Assembly: GCA_011316305.1 (NCBI GenBank)
Contig: SAUG01000021.1
Coordinates: forward strand, 434,001 to 498,000
Source: Rusavskia elegans
Lineage: Eukaryota; Ascomycota; Lecanoromycetes; Teloschistales; Teloschistaceae
Length of the DNA stretch: 64,000 nt
Direction of reading: 5' to 3'
Of this stretch, positions 13,441 through 25,170 are shown in pieces. Position 1 is the stretch's first letter. Each line of letters begins with the position of its first letter. Below the pieces are notes generated by a model. That model did not search any database and was not told the origin of the DNA. It was given only the letters and a program-made list of their open reading frames with translations. The translations under genes were made by a program, and so were the position numbers.

Positions 13441-14500
13441 ATATTTTATAGTCGTTTCTATTTCGATTTCTTTTATCTAAACTGGCCGATTCGGGTCGGA
13501 TTTCTATTAAATCGTCAGATATCCGATCCGATTTTAGTAATCCGATCCGAATCTAACCCGATAATATTATATATTTTTATAATTGTTATTTTAATAATTA
13601 AAAAAAAATAATATATTTAGATAATATATTTAGTCTTACTACGGACTTTCTAGCTAGCGTAGTTAATTAATTAGAATTTTTTTAATAAATTCGTAAAAAA
13701 GATATACTAGCTTTATACTTTTATACTAGAGCTCAGCGGTCTTGGCGGGTCGGGTCGGATTAGTTAATTCGGGTTCGAAATCCGATCCGACGGCCAGTCT
13801 ACTTTTACTAATATCTACTATCGTATCTAACGAATATATTTTCTATAACAGTTTAAAATATAGACAAATATGTATAAAATCTCTATTAGGACTATAACTA
13901 TAATTATATCTTTCTAATATAAAGAAATATAATCTAAATTTTCGTATTTTAAATCCGTCGGAAATATATTATTTTAGTAATCGTATTAGATTTCTAATAG
14001 AAATATTTATTCTATTAAAATCCGAATAGAAATCTAAATTAGTAGTTAAACTAGTAGTCGTCGGGTATCTAGATAGATTAGTAAACCGTCTAGATTCGGG
14101 TATAACTATAGACGAAAATAAAGTAATAACGGTAAAAAATAATATTATCATTTAATAATAGTTCTAGAAACTATATTAGTAGTTTATAATCGTACGTATT
14201 TCGAAATGGTATAAAAAAGTCTTGGAATAAAATTACGTATTAGAAAATCGCTCGCTCTCACGTATATATAGAGTAATATTTGTTTCTAAAATGTAGATAA
14301 AAAATAGTAATTAAATAGAGGATATAATAAAATAAAAACGATTAACTATACTGTAAATCTTAGTTGATTACTTTTTTAAACTGCGAAAATTCTTTACTAT
14401 ATAGGCAATAACTGTTATTACCGTATCAAAACTACGGTAATGAAACGTATATATATAATAATTCAATTATAATTTCGGATAGAAATTTTATAAAGAAATA
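13441..14500 (+). repeat. Repeat family X, right part of copy 1
   Basis: Matches 54717-55500 in the same orientation, apart from the MITE at 13478-13801. It includes a frame (about 13990-14155) that parallels the reading frame described for copy 2, with segments R-I-R-F-L, Y-L-D-R-L and R-L-D-S-G. The differences are mostly transitions. The far end contains a short palindromic motif around ACTACGGTAATGAAACG near 14433. Confidence 0.65.
13478..13801 (+). mobile_element. hAT-like MITE, family 1, 324 bp
   Basis: The ends TAAACTGGCCGATTCGGGTC and CGATCCGACGGCCAGTCTA form an inverted repeat. Flanks CTTTTATC and CTTTTACT fit an 8-bp target duplication CTTTTACC with a separate C-to-T change in each copy. 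The uninterrupted site is present in family X copy 2 near 54735. The interior shares TAGCTAGCGTAGTTAATTAATTAGAATT with the other family members. An 8-bp duplication is typical of the hAT superfamily. No coding capacity. Confidence 0.85.
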
Positions 14501-15210
14501 ATTATCTATAGTCGTTCCTTCGTTTATATTTATTATATAATTCATATCTAAACGTTAAACTAAATTATTAAACTATTTTTTAACCCGCGTAGTTTTAAAA
14601 GAATTATTAATTATAAAAAGATCGCTAGCTATAAAAGAATTACTAGTTAGTTTACTAGCTACTACAGCTAAATATTTTATCTAATCGTTTCAAATAAAAG
14701 AATATAAAATAATTAAATAGCGCGTTTTAAAGACGGTAATAAAATTTTTTTTATTATAGTCGATATAGATTTCTTTAACTATAATAAAATAGTCGATATC
14801 GATAAAAATAGATATAATTATTACGGATAAAAATATTATCGTCTAATTTAACTATAGTATAGCTATTACGGGAATATATATATATATTAAAAATTTTAGT
14901 AAATCGTAATATTTACGAAAATATAATATTATAGAGTTTATATTACTAGTAAAAGAAATAAAAACAATAACTACGAAATATATTTATCTATAAAAAAATC
15001 TATATTAAATTATCGATAGAAGAATATTTTATATTACTAAATAAATTTATATTAAAATTTTAATAAACTTGTATTTACGTTATATAAATTAAAATATAAA
15101 TTCTACTACTATATATTGGATATTGATATTTTAACGTTGATTTTTTTTAATCGAACTATTGGTTTATCTAATATTAAAATTGAAACTAAATTAATTAAAT
15201 AATATTTTTA
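14501..15210 (+). repeat. Direct repeat unit V, copy 1
   Basis: Matches 16165-16724 and then 20546-20670, the second copy being split by the TIR element at 16725-20545. Shared segments include TTTATTATATAA...ATCTAAACGTT, CCGCGTAGY(T)TTAAAA and the TATTACGAATATARAAAATATTATCGT region. Mutated DNA with no clear coding content. The arrangement could be LTR-like direct repeats, but no LTR termini were found. Confidence 0.55.
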
Positions 15211-16164
15211 TAAACGCTTTAATTTAAATTCTAAACGATGTAAAAAATCTGTTAACGATATAAATATTTAAAACTCCGGTTACTATAGTATCGCTAGAAT
15301 GTTAATGGATTGAATATAAAAATAGATTGTAAATAAATCAATATAATAATACTAGATTTTAGATAAAAGATAAAACTATTCGTCACATTCGTTAATAAAA
15401 TCTATATAATACGTTAAAATCTATAATCTATACTTGCTATTATATAACTGTCTATTACTATTCTATTTAATTAAATATTAGAAACTTTAGCGTATTTTTC
15501 GCCGTTTTACAATTCGTTCTATTTTAAACTAATTAGGTTCTTTTTCCGAAAATTTTATTTCGATAATAGAAAGCTCGTTATTAATCGAAAATCGGTTGAA
15601 AAGATTATTACTAGTAGATATTAGCTTTGATTAAACAATAGAAATTATAGTATAGATTTTTATAATAGAATAAAATTCTAATTTATATATAAAATATTTG
15701 GTAAAATAATTATATTAGAATAATTAGTTTATAAATATTATAGCTTCCGATTTATAATATAGGAAAACGATTATCTATAATATAATTTTAGATAAATTTT
15801 ATTATTTAATTTAAATGATCTGGCTTTATATAGATTATTTTCTTTTCTGAAAAGCTTCTATCTGGAATTATATTGAATTTATATATATTCCATCAACATT
15901 TTATACGGCAACGATTGTTGTATTTTACGTATAAAGAAATCTTCACAGGTAAAGGTATATTCGTCAGGTAAAATTTGCAGCGCAGTTAATTATATTAACT
16001 ATTTTCTTTTTGATTCGATTACAAATTCTCTATTATATAAATATCATTTCGTTACTCGCAGTCCTCGGTCTATCAGTCTTTCTTCGACGTTATAAATAAT
16101 TATAAATATTTAATATTTCCGTTATATCTATCTACTATACTATAAAGTAATTATAAATAATTAT
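15211..16164. other. AT-rich spacer between the V repeats
   Basis: Positions 15860-16140 resemble 1555-1830 and are less mutated (they keep several TG and CA dinucleotides), so they are probably another dispersed repeat. The rest is AT-rich, without recognisable genes or RNA motifs. Confidence 0.4.
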
Positions 16165-16724
16165 TACCTCGGCTATATTTATTATATAACTAATATCTAA
16201 ACGTTCCGCTAAACTATTAAAATATTCTTTACCTCGCGTAGCTTTAAAAAGGTCGCTAGCCGAAAGTCGATTGCTAGCTAGTACGCTAGCTACTACGGCT
16301 AAAAGTTTTATCCGGTCGATTTAATTAAAAAGGGATAGAAAGATCGGATAGTACGTTTTAAAGGTAGTAAAAAGGCTATTTCTATCGAAATCGGAATAGC
16401 TTGCTCTAGTTACTATAAAATAGTCGACGTCCGCGCGAATAGATATAGTTATTACGAATATAGAAAATATTATCGTTTAATTTAGCTACGGTATAGCTGT
16501 TACGGAAATATATACGTACGTAAAAGATTTTAGTAAATCGTAATATTTGCGAGAATATAGTTTATATTACTGGTAAAAGAAAAAAAAGAAACGATAACTG
16601 CGAGGTATATTTATTTGTAAAAAATACTACGTTAATTAAATTATCGGTGGAAAGATACGTTATTTACTAAATAAATTTAAAACGATTTTCTATAGAACCG
16701 TTATTTACGTCAATTAAACTAGAA
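16165..16724 (+). repeat. Direct repeat unit V, copy 2 (left part)
   Basis: Aligns with 14510-15090. It is less RIP-mutated than copy 1: GCTAGCTAGTACGCTAGCTA and ATCCGGTCGATTT remain. It is broken at 16724/16725 by a 3.8-kb TIR element and resumes at 20546, as shown by the continuous match of both flanks to copy 1 at about 15070-15210. Confidence 0.6.
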
Positions 16725-16742
16725 TAGACTGGCCGTTGGATC

Positions 16743-17138
16743 TAGACTGGTCGGTTCGGGTCGGATTCTCGTCGAATCGTCGAGTATCCGATTCGATTTT
16801 AGTAACCCGACCCGGACCCGACAAAATTATATTATATATTTAATATACTATTATTTTAACAAATAAATAGAGGTAATATATCTAGATAATATATTTAGTT
16901 TTACTATAGACTTTTTAGCTAGCGTAGTTAATTAATTAGAATTTTTTTAGTAAATTGGTATAAAAGTTATACTAGCTTTATATTTTTATATTAGAATTGA
17001 ACGGTTTTAGCGGATCGAATCGAATTATAATTTAGAATTCGAAATTTGGTCGGGTCGAATTATATTTTAGTTTAATTTAACTCGGATCGGATCGAGTTAG
17101 TTAATCCGGGTTCGAAACTCGATCCGACGGCCAATCTA
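16743..17138. mobile_element. hAT-like MITE, family 1, 396 bp
   Basis: Starts TAGACTGGTCGGTTCGGGTC and ends GATCCGACGGCCAATCTA. The 8-bp flanks GTTGGATC and ATCGGATC differ only by transitions, consistent with an original GTCGGATC. It sits 18 bp inside the left end of the larger TIR element starting at 16725. Confidence 0.8.
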
Positions 17139-18280
17139 ATCGGATCGGATTTTAAATCCGAATTGAAAAAATCTATCCGATTATAATTCGAATCGGTTCC
17201 GATTTTTCTAAATATCGATCCGATTCGGTTCGGGGTTAAACCCGGGTTTCCGGGTTCGACCCGCTAAAACCGCTAAATCCTAATATAAAACTATATTTTT
17301 AATATTAAAATATAATTCTTTTTTTATATTTAAAAGTATTAGCGTAGTATATTTTTCATTTAATATTGATATAGAAATAGATATAGATAATATATTCTTT
17401 CTAGATTATTATTTTTCGATTTATATAATTAATTAGATAGTTTAATACTTTTTTCTATATTTTTATCTTTATCCTTTTCTATATTTTTATTATTATTTAC
17501 TTTCGTCTTCTTTTTTATATTTTTATCTTGACTATTAAAATTAATATTTTTAGTTAAATTTTTATTATTTCTAAATTTAGTATTATTTTATATAGAAAAA
17601 TATCTCTTTACTATTCAATCCTTTTCGTTAATTTTAACGATATTATTACTATTTTTTTCTTTCTTTCTATAGAGATATTTAATATATTTATTAATCGTAT
17701 TCCCGCTATAATTAAATTCTTTAATAAACGCCGTCTATTTTTCTAAAGAGTCTAGAATTCTAGCGGACTAAAGCTTTTAAAGGCCGGTATAATAAATTAT
17801 TTATTATTAGATAAAATTAACGATTAGAGCTATATATTTTACTAAAACTACTCTATTCGGACTACTAATAGTTATATTAAACTAAAGAGAATATAAAAAA
17901 TAAATATTTCTATATTAGATAGTTCTATTTATATTGTTATCTTAGTTTAATATATTACTTTATTCTATTTCTATTTTGACTATTCGATAGTTATCGTCTC
18001 TTTTATATTTTTTATAAAAGCTTTAATATATAAATCGTTTTAATAATATAATACTATATATAGAAAAGAATTTAATATAGTATATATGAATTTGTTATAT
18101 TACTAAAAATCTTTTCTCGATACTATAGTCTATTTCCTAATTTCTAGTATTCTATTCTAATACGGCCCTCGTTTCTATATCTATATCTTTCTAGAGATTT
18201 ATTTTTTTAAATTTTTTAAAGTATTTATATATTATAATATAGTCTGTGTTTTATTTTTTATAGAATTTATATTTAGTATC

Positions 18281-18649
18281 TAGATTGGTCGATTCGGATC
18301 GGATTTTCTTCGAATCGTCGAATATCCGATCCGATTTTAGTAACTCGATTCGGATTCGATCCGATTATATTATATATTCAATATATAATAATTTTAATGT
18401 TTTAATAGAAGTAATATATCTAGGTAATATATTTAGTTTTTCTACGGACTTTCTAGCTAGTATAGTTAATTAATTAAAATTTTTTTAGTAAATTTATATA
18501 AAAGCTATATTAGCGTAATATTTTTATACTAGAATTTAGCTCTAAAATTTAGTTTTAGCGGATCGGATCGGATTATAATTTAGAATCCGAAATCCGGTCG
18601 GGTCGGATTAGTTAACCCGGGTTCGAAACTCGATTCGACAGCCAGTCTA
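18281..18649. mobile_element. hAT-like MITE, family 1, 369 bp
   Basis: Inverted ends TAGATTGGTCGATTCGGATC and CGATTCGACAGCCAGTCTA, with a perfect 8-bp target duplication TTAGTATC at 18273-18280 and 18650-18657. It shares the central TAGCTAGYRTAGTTAATTAATTA block with the copies at 13478 and 43310. Confidence 0.9.
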
Positions 18650-18714
18650 TTAGTATCGGACTACTTTTTACCGCGTTTATAGTTTACGACTAATTTAGAT
18701 TTTATAGATAGTAA

Positions 18715-19226
18715 TAGACTGGCTATTTCGGGTCGGATTTTCATCGATATTTTAGAAATCCGACCCGAATTTTAGCGAGTTAGTTCGATTCGACCTACTA
18801 AATAATATAAATCGGTTTTTAAAATTAGAATCGAAAGTCGAATCGGATTATAAAATAAATATTAACGGAAATTTAATTCGACCCGCTAAACCTTTTATAT
18901 AAAATAAAATACTATAGTTAATATTATATAATATTATTATTAATCATTTAATTTATAATTAATTATTAAAATAATTAAATATATTTAAAGATATTATATA
19001 TAAATATTATATTTACTTTAATGAAATTAGTTTTTAATAGACAAATATAATTTTTATATTAGAATTAAATTTTTATATTAGATTTTAGCGATTTTAGCGG
19101 GTTAAATCCGAAAACCCGAATTTAACCCGAAACCGAATTAGTTTAGTATCTAGAAAAATCGGAACCGATTCGGTTCGAACCCGGGATATAAATCCGGGTT
19201 CGAAACCCGATTTGACGGCTAGTTTA
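18715..19226. mobile_element. hAT-like MITE, family 1 variant, 512 bp
   Basis: Ends TAGACTGGCTATTTCGGGTC and CCCGATTTGACGGCTAGTTTA. Flanking octamers GATAGTAA and AACAGTAG differ only by transitions, implying an original GACAGTAG. The interior has many CCCGA/TCGGG words and differs from the shorter members, resembling in reverse the 17147-17300 part of the host element. Confidence 0.8.
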
Positions 19227-20545
19227 AACAGTAGTTTTAATTTAGATATAAAAGAAAGTATACTAAATAATATACTAGGGTAATCTAATCAATAGCTATA
19301 GAATTATCTATAGATTCTATATATTTTAATAATAGAATACGCTAGAAGTTTATAGAAATATATAAATTCGTTTAAAATTCTAACTCTCTAGCTATAATAT
19401 AGCCGACGACAATTTAAATAATCTTATTTTACTTCTAATTTTCTTTTTTTTAATAATTTATTATTATAATAAAATATTAATATACTATATACCGTATCGT
19501 ATTATATTTTACTTTATTATTAATCTTTCGTTTCTTTTATTCGTCGTAGTATAATATATAATACGTACGAATTTATATAGAAATAATATATTAATATAAT
19601 ACAAATAATTATATAATAACGCTAAAATTATTTAAAAAAAAAATTATTTCTATCTCGTAAAAATATAGCGAAAACTCGAGGAAATAGAATTAGAAAAGGT
19701 AAAAAAAAAATAAAAAAAATATTTATAGTACTATAGTATCGGTAATACTAGAGAATAAAAAATTCCAAATAATCTAGCTAATAATCTATCGAAAGAAATA
19801 TAAATAGAAATCTAAAACTATCGTTTTTTAAAAAATCTATAAATATTAAAAAGGCTTCGAATCTTTTATTTCTAAAGTATCTTTCGCTAAATTATATCGC
19901 GAAATCTTTACCGATATCGCTGCTATACGTATAAATAGAAAAATCGATAGAATATAAAATATAGCGTTAATAGCTTTATAGAATATAATAGAAAGATATA
20001 TAATTACTTCCCTAATAAATAAATATATTATTTTATTATATTACTATATATATCCGACTATGTTTATTTTATAGTTTATTAATTAGCCGTAATCTATATT
20101 AAATATACTATTATTTAGTAATAGAATACCTGTTTTATTAAAGGATTAATATAGAATCTGGAAATATAGCTGAAAATATAACGATAGCTAATTAATAGTA
20201 AATTTTAAAAGATTAAAAGTTCTAAAAAAGAAATATATATCTATAATATTATTTAGAAAAAAATAATATTATTTATATAATATAAATATATAAACTAGTA
20301 TTAAATAGAATATATTACTTTTTTATATTACCTGTAATTACTTTCGTATTCGACTATCTATTATAATTATAAATCGGGTCGGATCGGATTTCTATTAGTT
20401 CCTATTTTATAATTCGATTCGATATTCGATTTTAATATTAAAACCCGATCTAAACTGTTTAGCGAGTTAAGTCGAACTAATTTACTAAATCTCGAATCGG
20501 ATTTTCGAAATATCGATAGAAATCTGTACCGAAATAGCCAATCTA

Positions 20546-23004
20546 AATGAAAATATAAATTCTACTACCGTATATTTAATATTGGTTTATTAACGTTTGA
20601 TTTATTTAACGTACCATTGATTTACCGGATATTAAAACCAAAATAAATAATTAGATAGATTATTATAATAGATTTTAAAAAACATAATACTAAAAGCTAT
20701 TATATCTTTTATATTTATATATTTAATACGTTTTAGGAATTTTATATTTTCAAGCGATAGATTTAATAAAATATTAATAGTAAATTTAAATCGAAAATTT
20801 AATTAAAATTTATTAGCAGCCGAACTAGTAGTATAATTAATTATATTAGTAAAAGTAAACTATAGAAATAAAATAACTTTAGTATAATTTTTATTTGAAT
20901 ATTCTATAAACTAGAAATAGAATTCGATTTCTATTATTTAATTACTACGTTTCGATTATCTATCGGTTTAAAAGTAATATATTATAGATATTAGAATTTT
21001 TATTTCTAATTTCTAGAAAATCTAGTATTGAAAAAATAATATAAATCAATAGTCTTTTTTATTAATAATAACTAATAGAATTTTCTAGTTATATTCGATT
21101 AAATTAATAATAATAAAATTCGTTTATATAATTATAAAATAGAAAATATATTTTAGAATTGATAAATCTTTTATAATATATTTAAATATTAATATTAATT
21201 TTTAATCTTTATTTAAAAAATGTATAAATAGCGCGTGTACGAATTCTATTGTAATTATATAAAATAATATTATTTGAAAAATTATATTAAAAAAGTTATA
21301 AAGTTTATATCGTTTTATTTAATTTAATTAATTTTAATAATAGTATTTTATATTATTTTTATTTTTTATTTATATATATTATAAATATTAATCGATTAAT
21401 GGAATCTTTCGTATATATAATAATATTTTTAATAATACCGATTATAAATTTCGCCGATAACTTTATTTAAAAATCTATCTAGAATAAAAAATCAGTTTCG
21501 AATATTACTAAAATTATAGTAAAAAGATTTATTATATATTCGAGAATTAAAATCTAGAATATAACAATCGTTAATTTTTATATTAAAATCTAGTTTCTAG
21601 ATTTACAATATTATAATTATTTTAATTTTTCGTTTATTATTCGTATAGCCTTTTTCAATACGTTATTTAAATTTTTCAGTTTTTTTCACGAACGTTATAT
21701 AATATATAGATATACTAAATCTCGGGACGTATTATAAAATATCTTTTTTTATATTAATTTCGATATTATCGTATAATACGACTAAAATACCTTTTTTATT
21801 TTTAACCGAAAGATAAAAGATTTTCGTTTTAAACTATAATATAATAACTAAAAAAATATTAGTTTTATCTATTTATAAAATTAATTTAATTTTAAAAGCC
21901 GGAAGATACTATAATATATAAACGAACTTTAAATACAATTAATCTATATATATTATTTTAAACGAAATCTATTTTAAAATCGAAACCGCTATTAAATAAT
22001 CTATATATATAACTACTAGTAGCTTCAATACTACAGCTCGGAACGAGATAGAATTCGGATCGAATCAAAAGCTTTTTGAAAAATTCTACTCGTATTCCAA
22101 ATGGTTTTATTTATCCCGAATTAGATCTAGCGTCTAAATACTAAATATTTAACGCTTTTAGACAAGATTTTTTTCTAGATTTTTGTCCGTAGTAAATAAT
22201 ATTGAATATTGCTTTATTTAGTAAAAATCGATATCGTTAATATTTTCTCTATCTTTTCGTTCGGAAAACCCGTTCCGACGTATATTTAATACGGATTCGA
22301 TAATATAACGAATTTTCTTTATTATCTAGACGATTCTAACGATTTCTAATTCGATAAATTAAAAATTTCATTTAACGCTATTAAAATATTTACTAAAGAT
22401 CATTATAAACTATATTTTTATAGATGGAAAATCTTTTTCGGAATTTATCTTAATATAATAGATAATTGCTATAAAGTCGAATCACTTTGGAATATCTAGG
22501 CTAACGTGAAACCTTTTTATAAAATGAAAATAATAAAAGAAAATAAGTGATTTAAATACTATTTATATTATTTAAAGTAATTTTTTACATTATAGAATAG
22601 AAATATATTTTAATTTTATTAAATAGAACTTCCGTTTAAATTTTCTAAAATCTCGTTCGAATTTTTATATAAATAGTATCTTTTTTTTTCTATAGAGATT
22701 TAGCGACTTATATTTATCCTGCGATCATATAATAATGCTAGCCTATTACTTCGAAATAGATATCTAAATTCTATAGATATTTAGAAAAAGTTATTTTTAA
22801 AATAACTTTAATTTTATCTTTTAAAATAGTTGTATTTTATATATTCACGCGCCATTCGAGTAAATATATTAAAAGATATTCTATAAATAATTTAAAAGAT
22901 TTAAAATTAATTTATTTTTTTTTAAAATAGAACGAATATTTATTTTAGATATTTTAACCATTTTTCTAAACTATATATAAAGATTATAATAGTATTAATA
23001 TAGT
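20546..23004. other. AT-rich DNA without recognisable genes
   Basis: The first 125 bp continue repeat V copy 2. The rest is AT-rich with scattered less-mutated patches near 22050-22130 and 22400-22520 that keep several TG/CA dinucleotides and may be old unique sequence. No reading frame, RNA or repeat family was recognised in them. Confidence 0.45.
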
Positions 23005-23164
23005 TAGACTGGCTCTTTTGTCGAGTTTCGAATCTAAAATCGTATTTCGGGTTCGAGTATCTAACCGTATTAGAAAAGAGATTAACTTTAACTAGTAATT
23101 TAGCCGCGTTAGCCACGTTTATCGCGAAGTCGAGTCGCCACTTTGGTTCGAAGTGGCCAGCCTA
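23005..23164 (-). mobile_element. MITE family 2, 160 bp
   Basis: Begins TAGACTGGCTCTTTTGTCGA and ends AAGTGGCCAGCCTA. It is the reverse complement of 43679-43838, which is also exactly 160 bp. Flanks AATATAGT and AATATAGA support an 8-bp target duplication. The shared core includes TTAACTTTAACTAGTAATTT and GCCACGTTTATCGCGAAGTC. Confidence 0.85.
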
Positions 23165-24283
23165 AATATAGATTTTAACGAAATCTTTAAATAGGCGAAA
23201 TAGTTTATCGGTCGAACGTTATATATTTAGCGGAAAACTTTTATAATTTATAAACGCTATTAAAATTTATTGCTATCTTTAAAAAAAAATTTTAAGTAGA
23301 TTTATATTGATTATAGCGTTTAATTTTAAATTGATATAACTATTTTATATAATTAATAACCGATATATCGAAATAATTTAATACTAAAATGATAATATCT
23401 TTTTATAATAAAAAAAGATTACTATTTGATTTTATAATAGTATTAAAACTTTATATATTAACTACTATTTATTTTTTCTTTATACTATCTAGAAAAGTTT
23501 TCTATAGTACAAAAATTGAATATATAAAAGTCGATAGCTATTCGAAATATTTTATTTTATTTTATTTAAAAAATTTATTAATAGTTCCATTAAATTTAAA
23601 ATATTCTATATAGTTTAAATTATATATTTTTAAAAACGTATACTTTATTTTTTTCTTTATAGAAATTAATATCAGTTTTTTTTAAAAATATCTATTATAG
23701 TTTTCTAATCGGAATATATATTTTTATATTTTTTAATAAAAATAAATAAAGTTTTTATTACTAGTTGTTTATTTTTGACCGTATTAATAATAAATAGACA
23801 GTGTTTTAATTTAAAATCTATAGATATAGTAAATGAAATTATTTTAATAAATTTAATATTTTTAATCCAATTCGCGCGAAATCTCGCTAAATTCTTACTA
23901 AAACTTTCTTTTTCAACTAAATAAAAACGTTTTAATTTATTATATTATTTTATATATTAATTATATTAAACAATTCCATACGCTATATTGTTCGATTTTA
24001 TATAAATATAATTGCAGCGAAAATTATAATAGTTTTAATAGCTACTTTTTTAGTTAATTTTAATTAATATATTTTATAATATTTTAGATTAATTCTATAG
24101 CAGAAAAAATTATATAGAAAATAACGATATAATATTTTTATATCGAATAAAACAATTTAATTAAACCGAATTTATTCTAAAAAAACTACTAACGAATAGT
24201 TTATATTATAAATATTAATAAAATTAAATAAAGAATTGACTATATATATAAAAATCTCCGTATTATAAAATTATCTAAAGATT
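23165..24283. other. AT-rich DNA without recognisable genes
   Basis: Heavily AT-rich. A 74-codon open frame at 23389-23613 has Ile/Phe/Tyr/Leu-biased composition and no motif, which is expected by chance in such DNA. Nothing else is supported. Confidence 0.5.
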
Positions 24284-24747
24284 TGGTATCTTTAAAAGTT
24301 GATTGGATTTATTAGTATATCTATAAACGGAGATATAAATGGTAATTATTTAAGTTAATTAAAAATAAATTTGTTAATTGCTAGAGCAATATATAGCGTT
24401 AACTGATAAATTAAATATAAGCTATAAAAGCGTCGAGTTCGGGATCTATATAGATAAATAAAATCTTCTATTACTTATATTATTTATTAATTAAAAAAAC
24501 TAAAACAGCTCTACTTTAGGGTTTTAATTACAAAAATTACTAAAATTAGGATATTTATAGTATTTACTCGCTATAACTACTAAAATTAGAATATTTATAG
24601 TATTTATTTACTAAAATTACTAAGATATACTTTAGTACTAATATTTAGACTATCTATATATCTTTACCTGCCGAGATATAATAGGAAATCTAGCGTTGTA
24701 CTAAATACTACCGCGTCCTTTCTAATACGCCGCCTATATTTATAATA
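24284..24747 (-). repeat. Gypsy-2 3' LTR
   Basis: 464 bp, homologous to 30426-30890 and to the Gypsy-1 LTRs. It has two imperfect tandem units around 24540-24620. Confidence 0.8.
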
Positions 24748-24801
24748 TTAGGTCCTTTTTTTAGATTTTTTATTCTAAAAAACCTTCCGTTCTTCTTTTT
24801 T

Positions 24802-25170
24802 ATAGATAAAAAAAAAAGATTATTAACTAAAGATCGTTATAATAAAATCCTATTACTAGATTTTAGTATATTAGCTATACGTTTTTATCGGAATTATTTC
24901 TAGTCGAAAAAATCCTATCGCGTTAATAAAGATTCTAAAAAGTATATTAGTTATATAAAATCAATCTATTTTTATAACTTTATTCTATTAGATACTACGC
25001 GTTCGTATCGTCTCGAAAATAAATATAAAAAGTTAAAAAAGGAATTATATAAAATATATACGAAGTAATAACGTCTGCTCTATTAGTTAGATTATATTAA
25101 AAAGGAGCAGCGCGTTATAGTTAATAGTAAACTATAAAATATTAAAAAGTTAGAATAAAAAGAAATTTCC
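24802..25170 (+). pseudogene. Antisense accessory ORF of Gypsy-2 (RIP-broken)
   Basis: Same position and strand relation as in Gypsy-1: it starts 55 bp inside the 3' LTR boundary at an ATA derived from ATG. It reads D-K-K-K-R-L-L-T-K-D-R-Y, S-I-L-A-I-R-F-Y-R-N-Y-F and L-E-N-K-Y-K-K-L-K-K-E-L-Y-K. In-frame stops are TAG/TAA replaceable by Gln or Trp. This copy keeps more of the reading than Gypsy-1, and the open frame continues towards the chromodomain, where it may be only a shadow of the sense strand. Confidence 0.6.

Larger units (their letters stand above)
16725..20545. mobile_element. Large TIR element (hAT-like) with nested insertions
   Basis: The left end TAGACTGGCCGTTGGATC and the right end, read in reverse as TAGATTGGCTATTTCGGT, resemble the TIRs of MITE family 1. 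The interior holds three complete family-1-like elements with their own target duplications (16743-17138, 18281-18649, 18715-19226). Without these, the element is about 2.5 kb, large enough for a transposase, but RIP has erased any readable domain. Its flanks join smoothly when compared with repeat V copy 1. It may be the autonomous relative of the MITEs; this is inference from the ends only. Confidence 0.5.

Noticed and set aside
13969..14151. 60-codon open frame on the minus strand
   Set aside because: It is the reverse shadow of the family X reading frame, with AT-driven composition and no start context or motif.
13441..14500. Family X as a gypsy or copia fragment
   Set aside because: No gag, protease, reverse transcriptase or integrase motif could be read in any frame, and it does not align with the LTR elements here.
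18285..18473. 62-codon open frame on the plus strand
   Set aside because: It lies entirely inside a 369-bp MITE and reads through its TIR; MITEs of this family have no coding function.
23389..23613. 74-codon hydrophobic open frame
   Set aside because: Ile/Phe/Leu/Tyr-rich text is expected from random AT-rich sequence. There is no homologue-like motif and no neighbouring signals.
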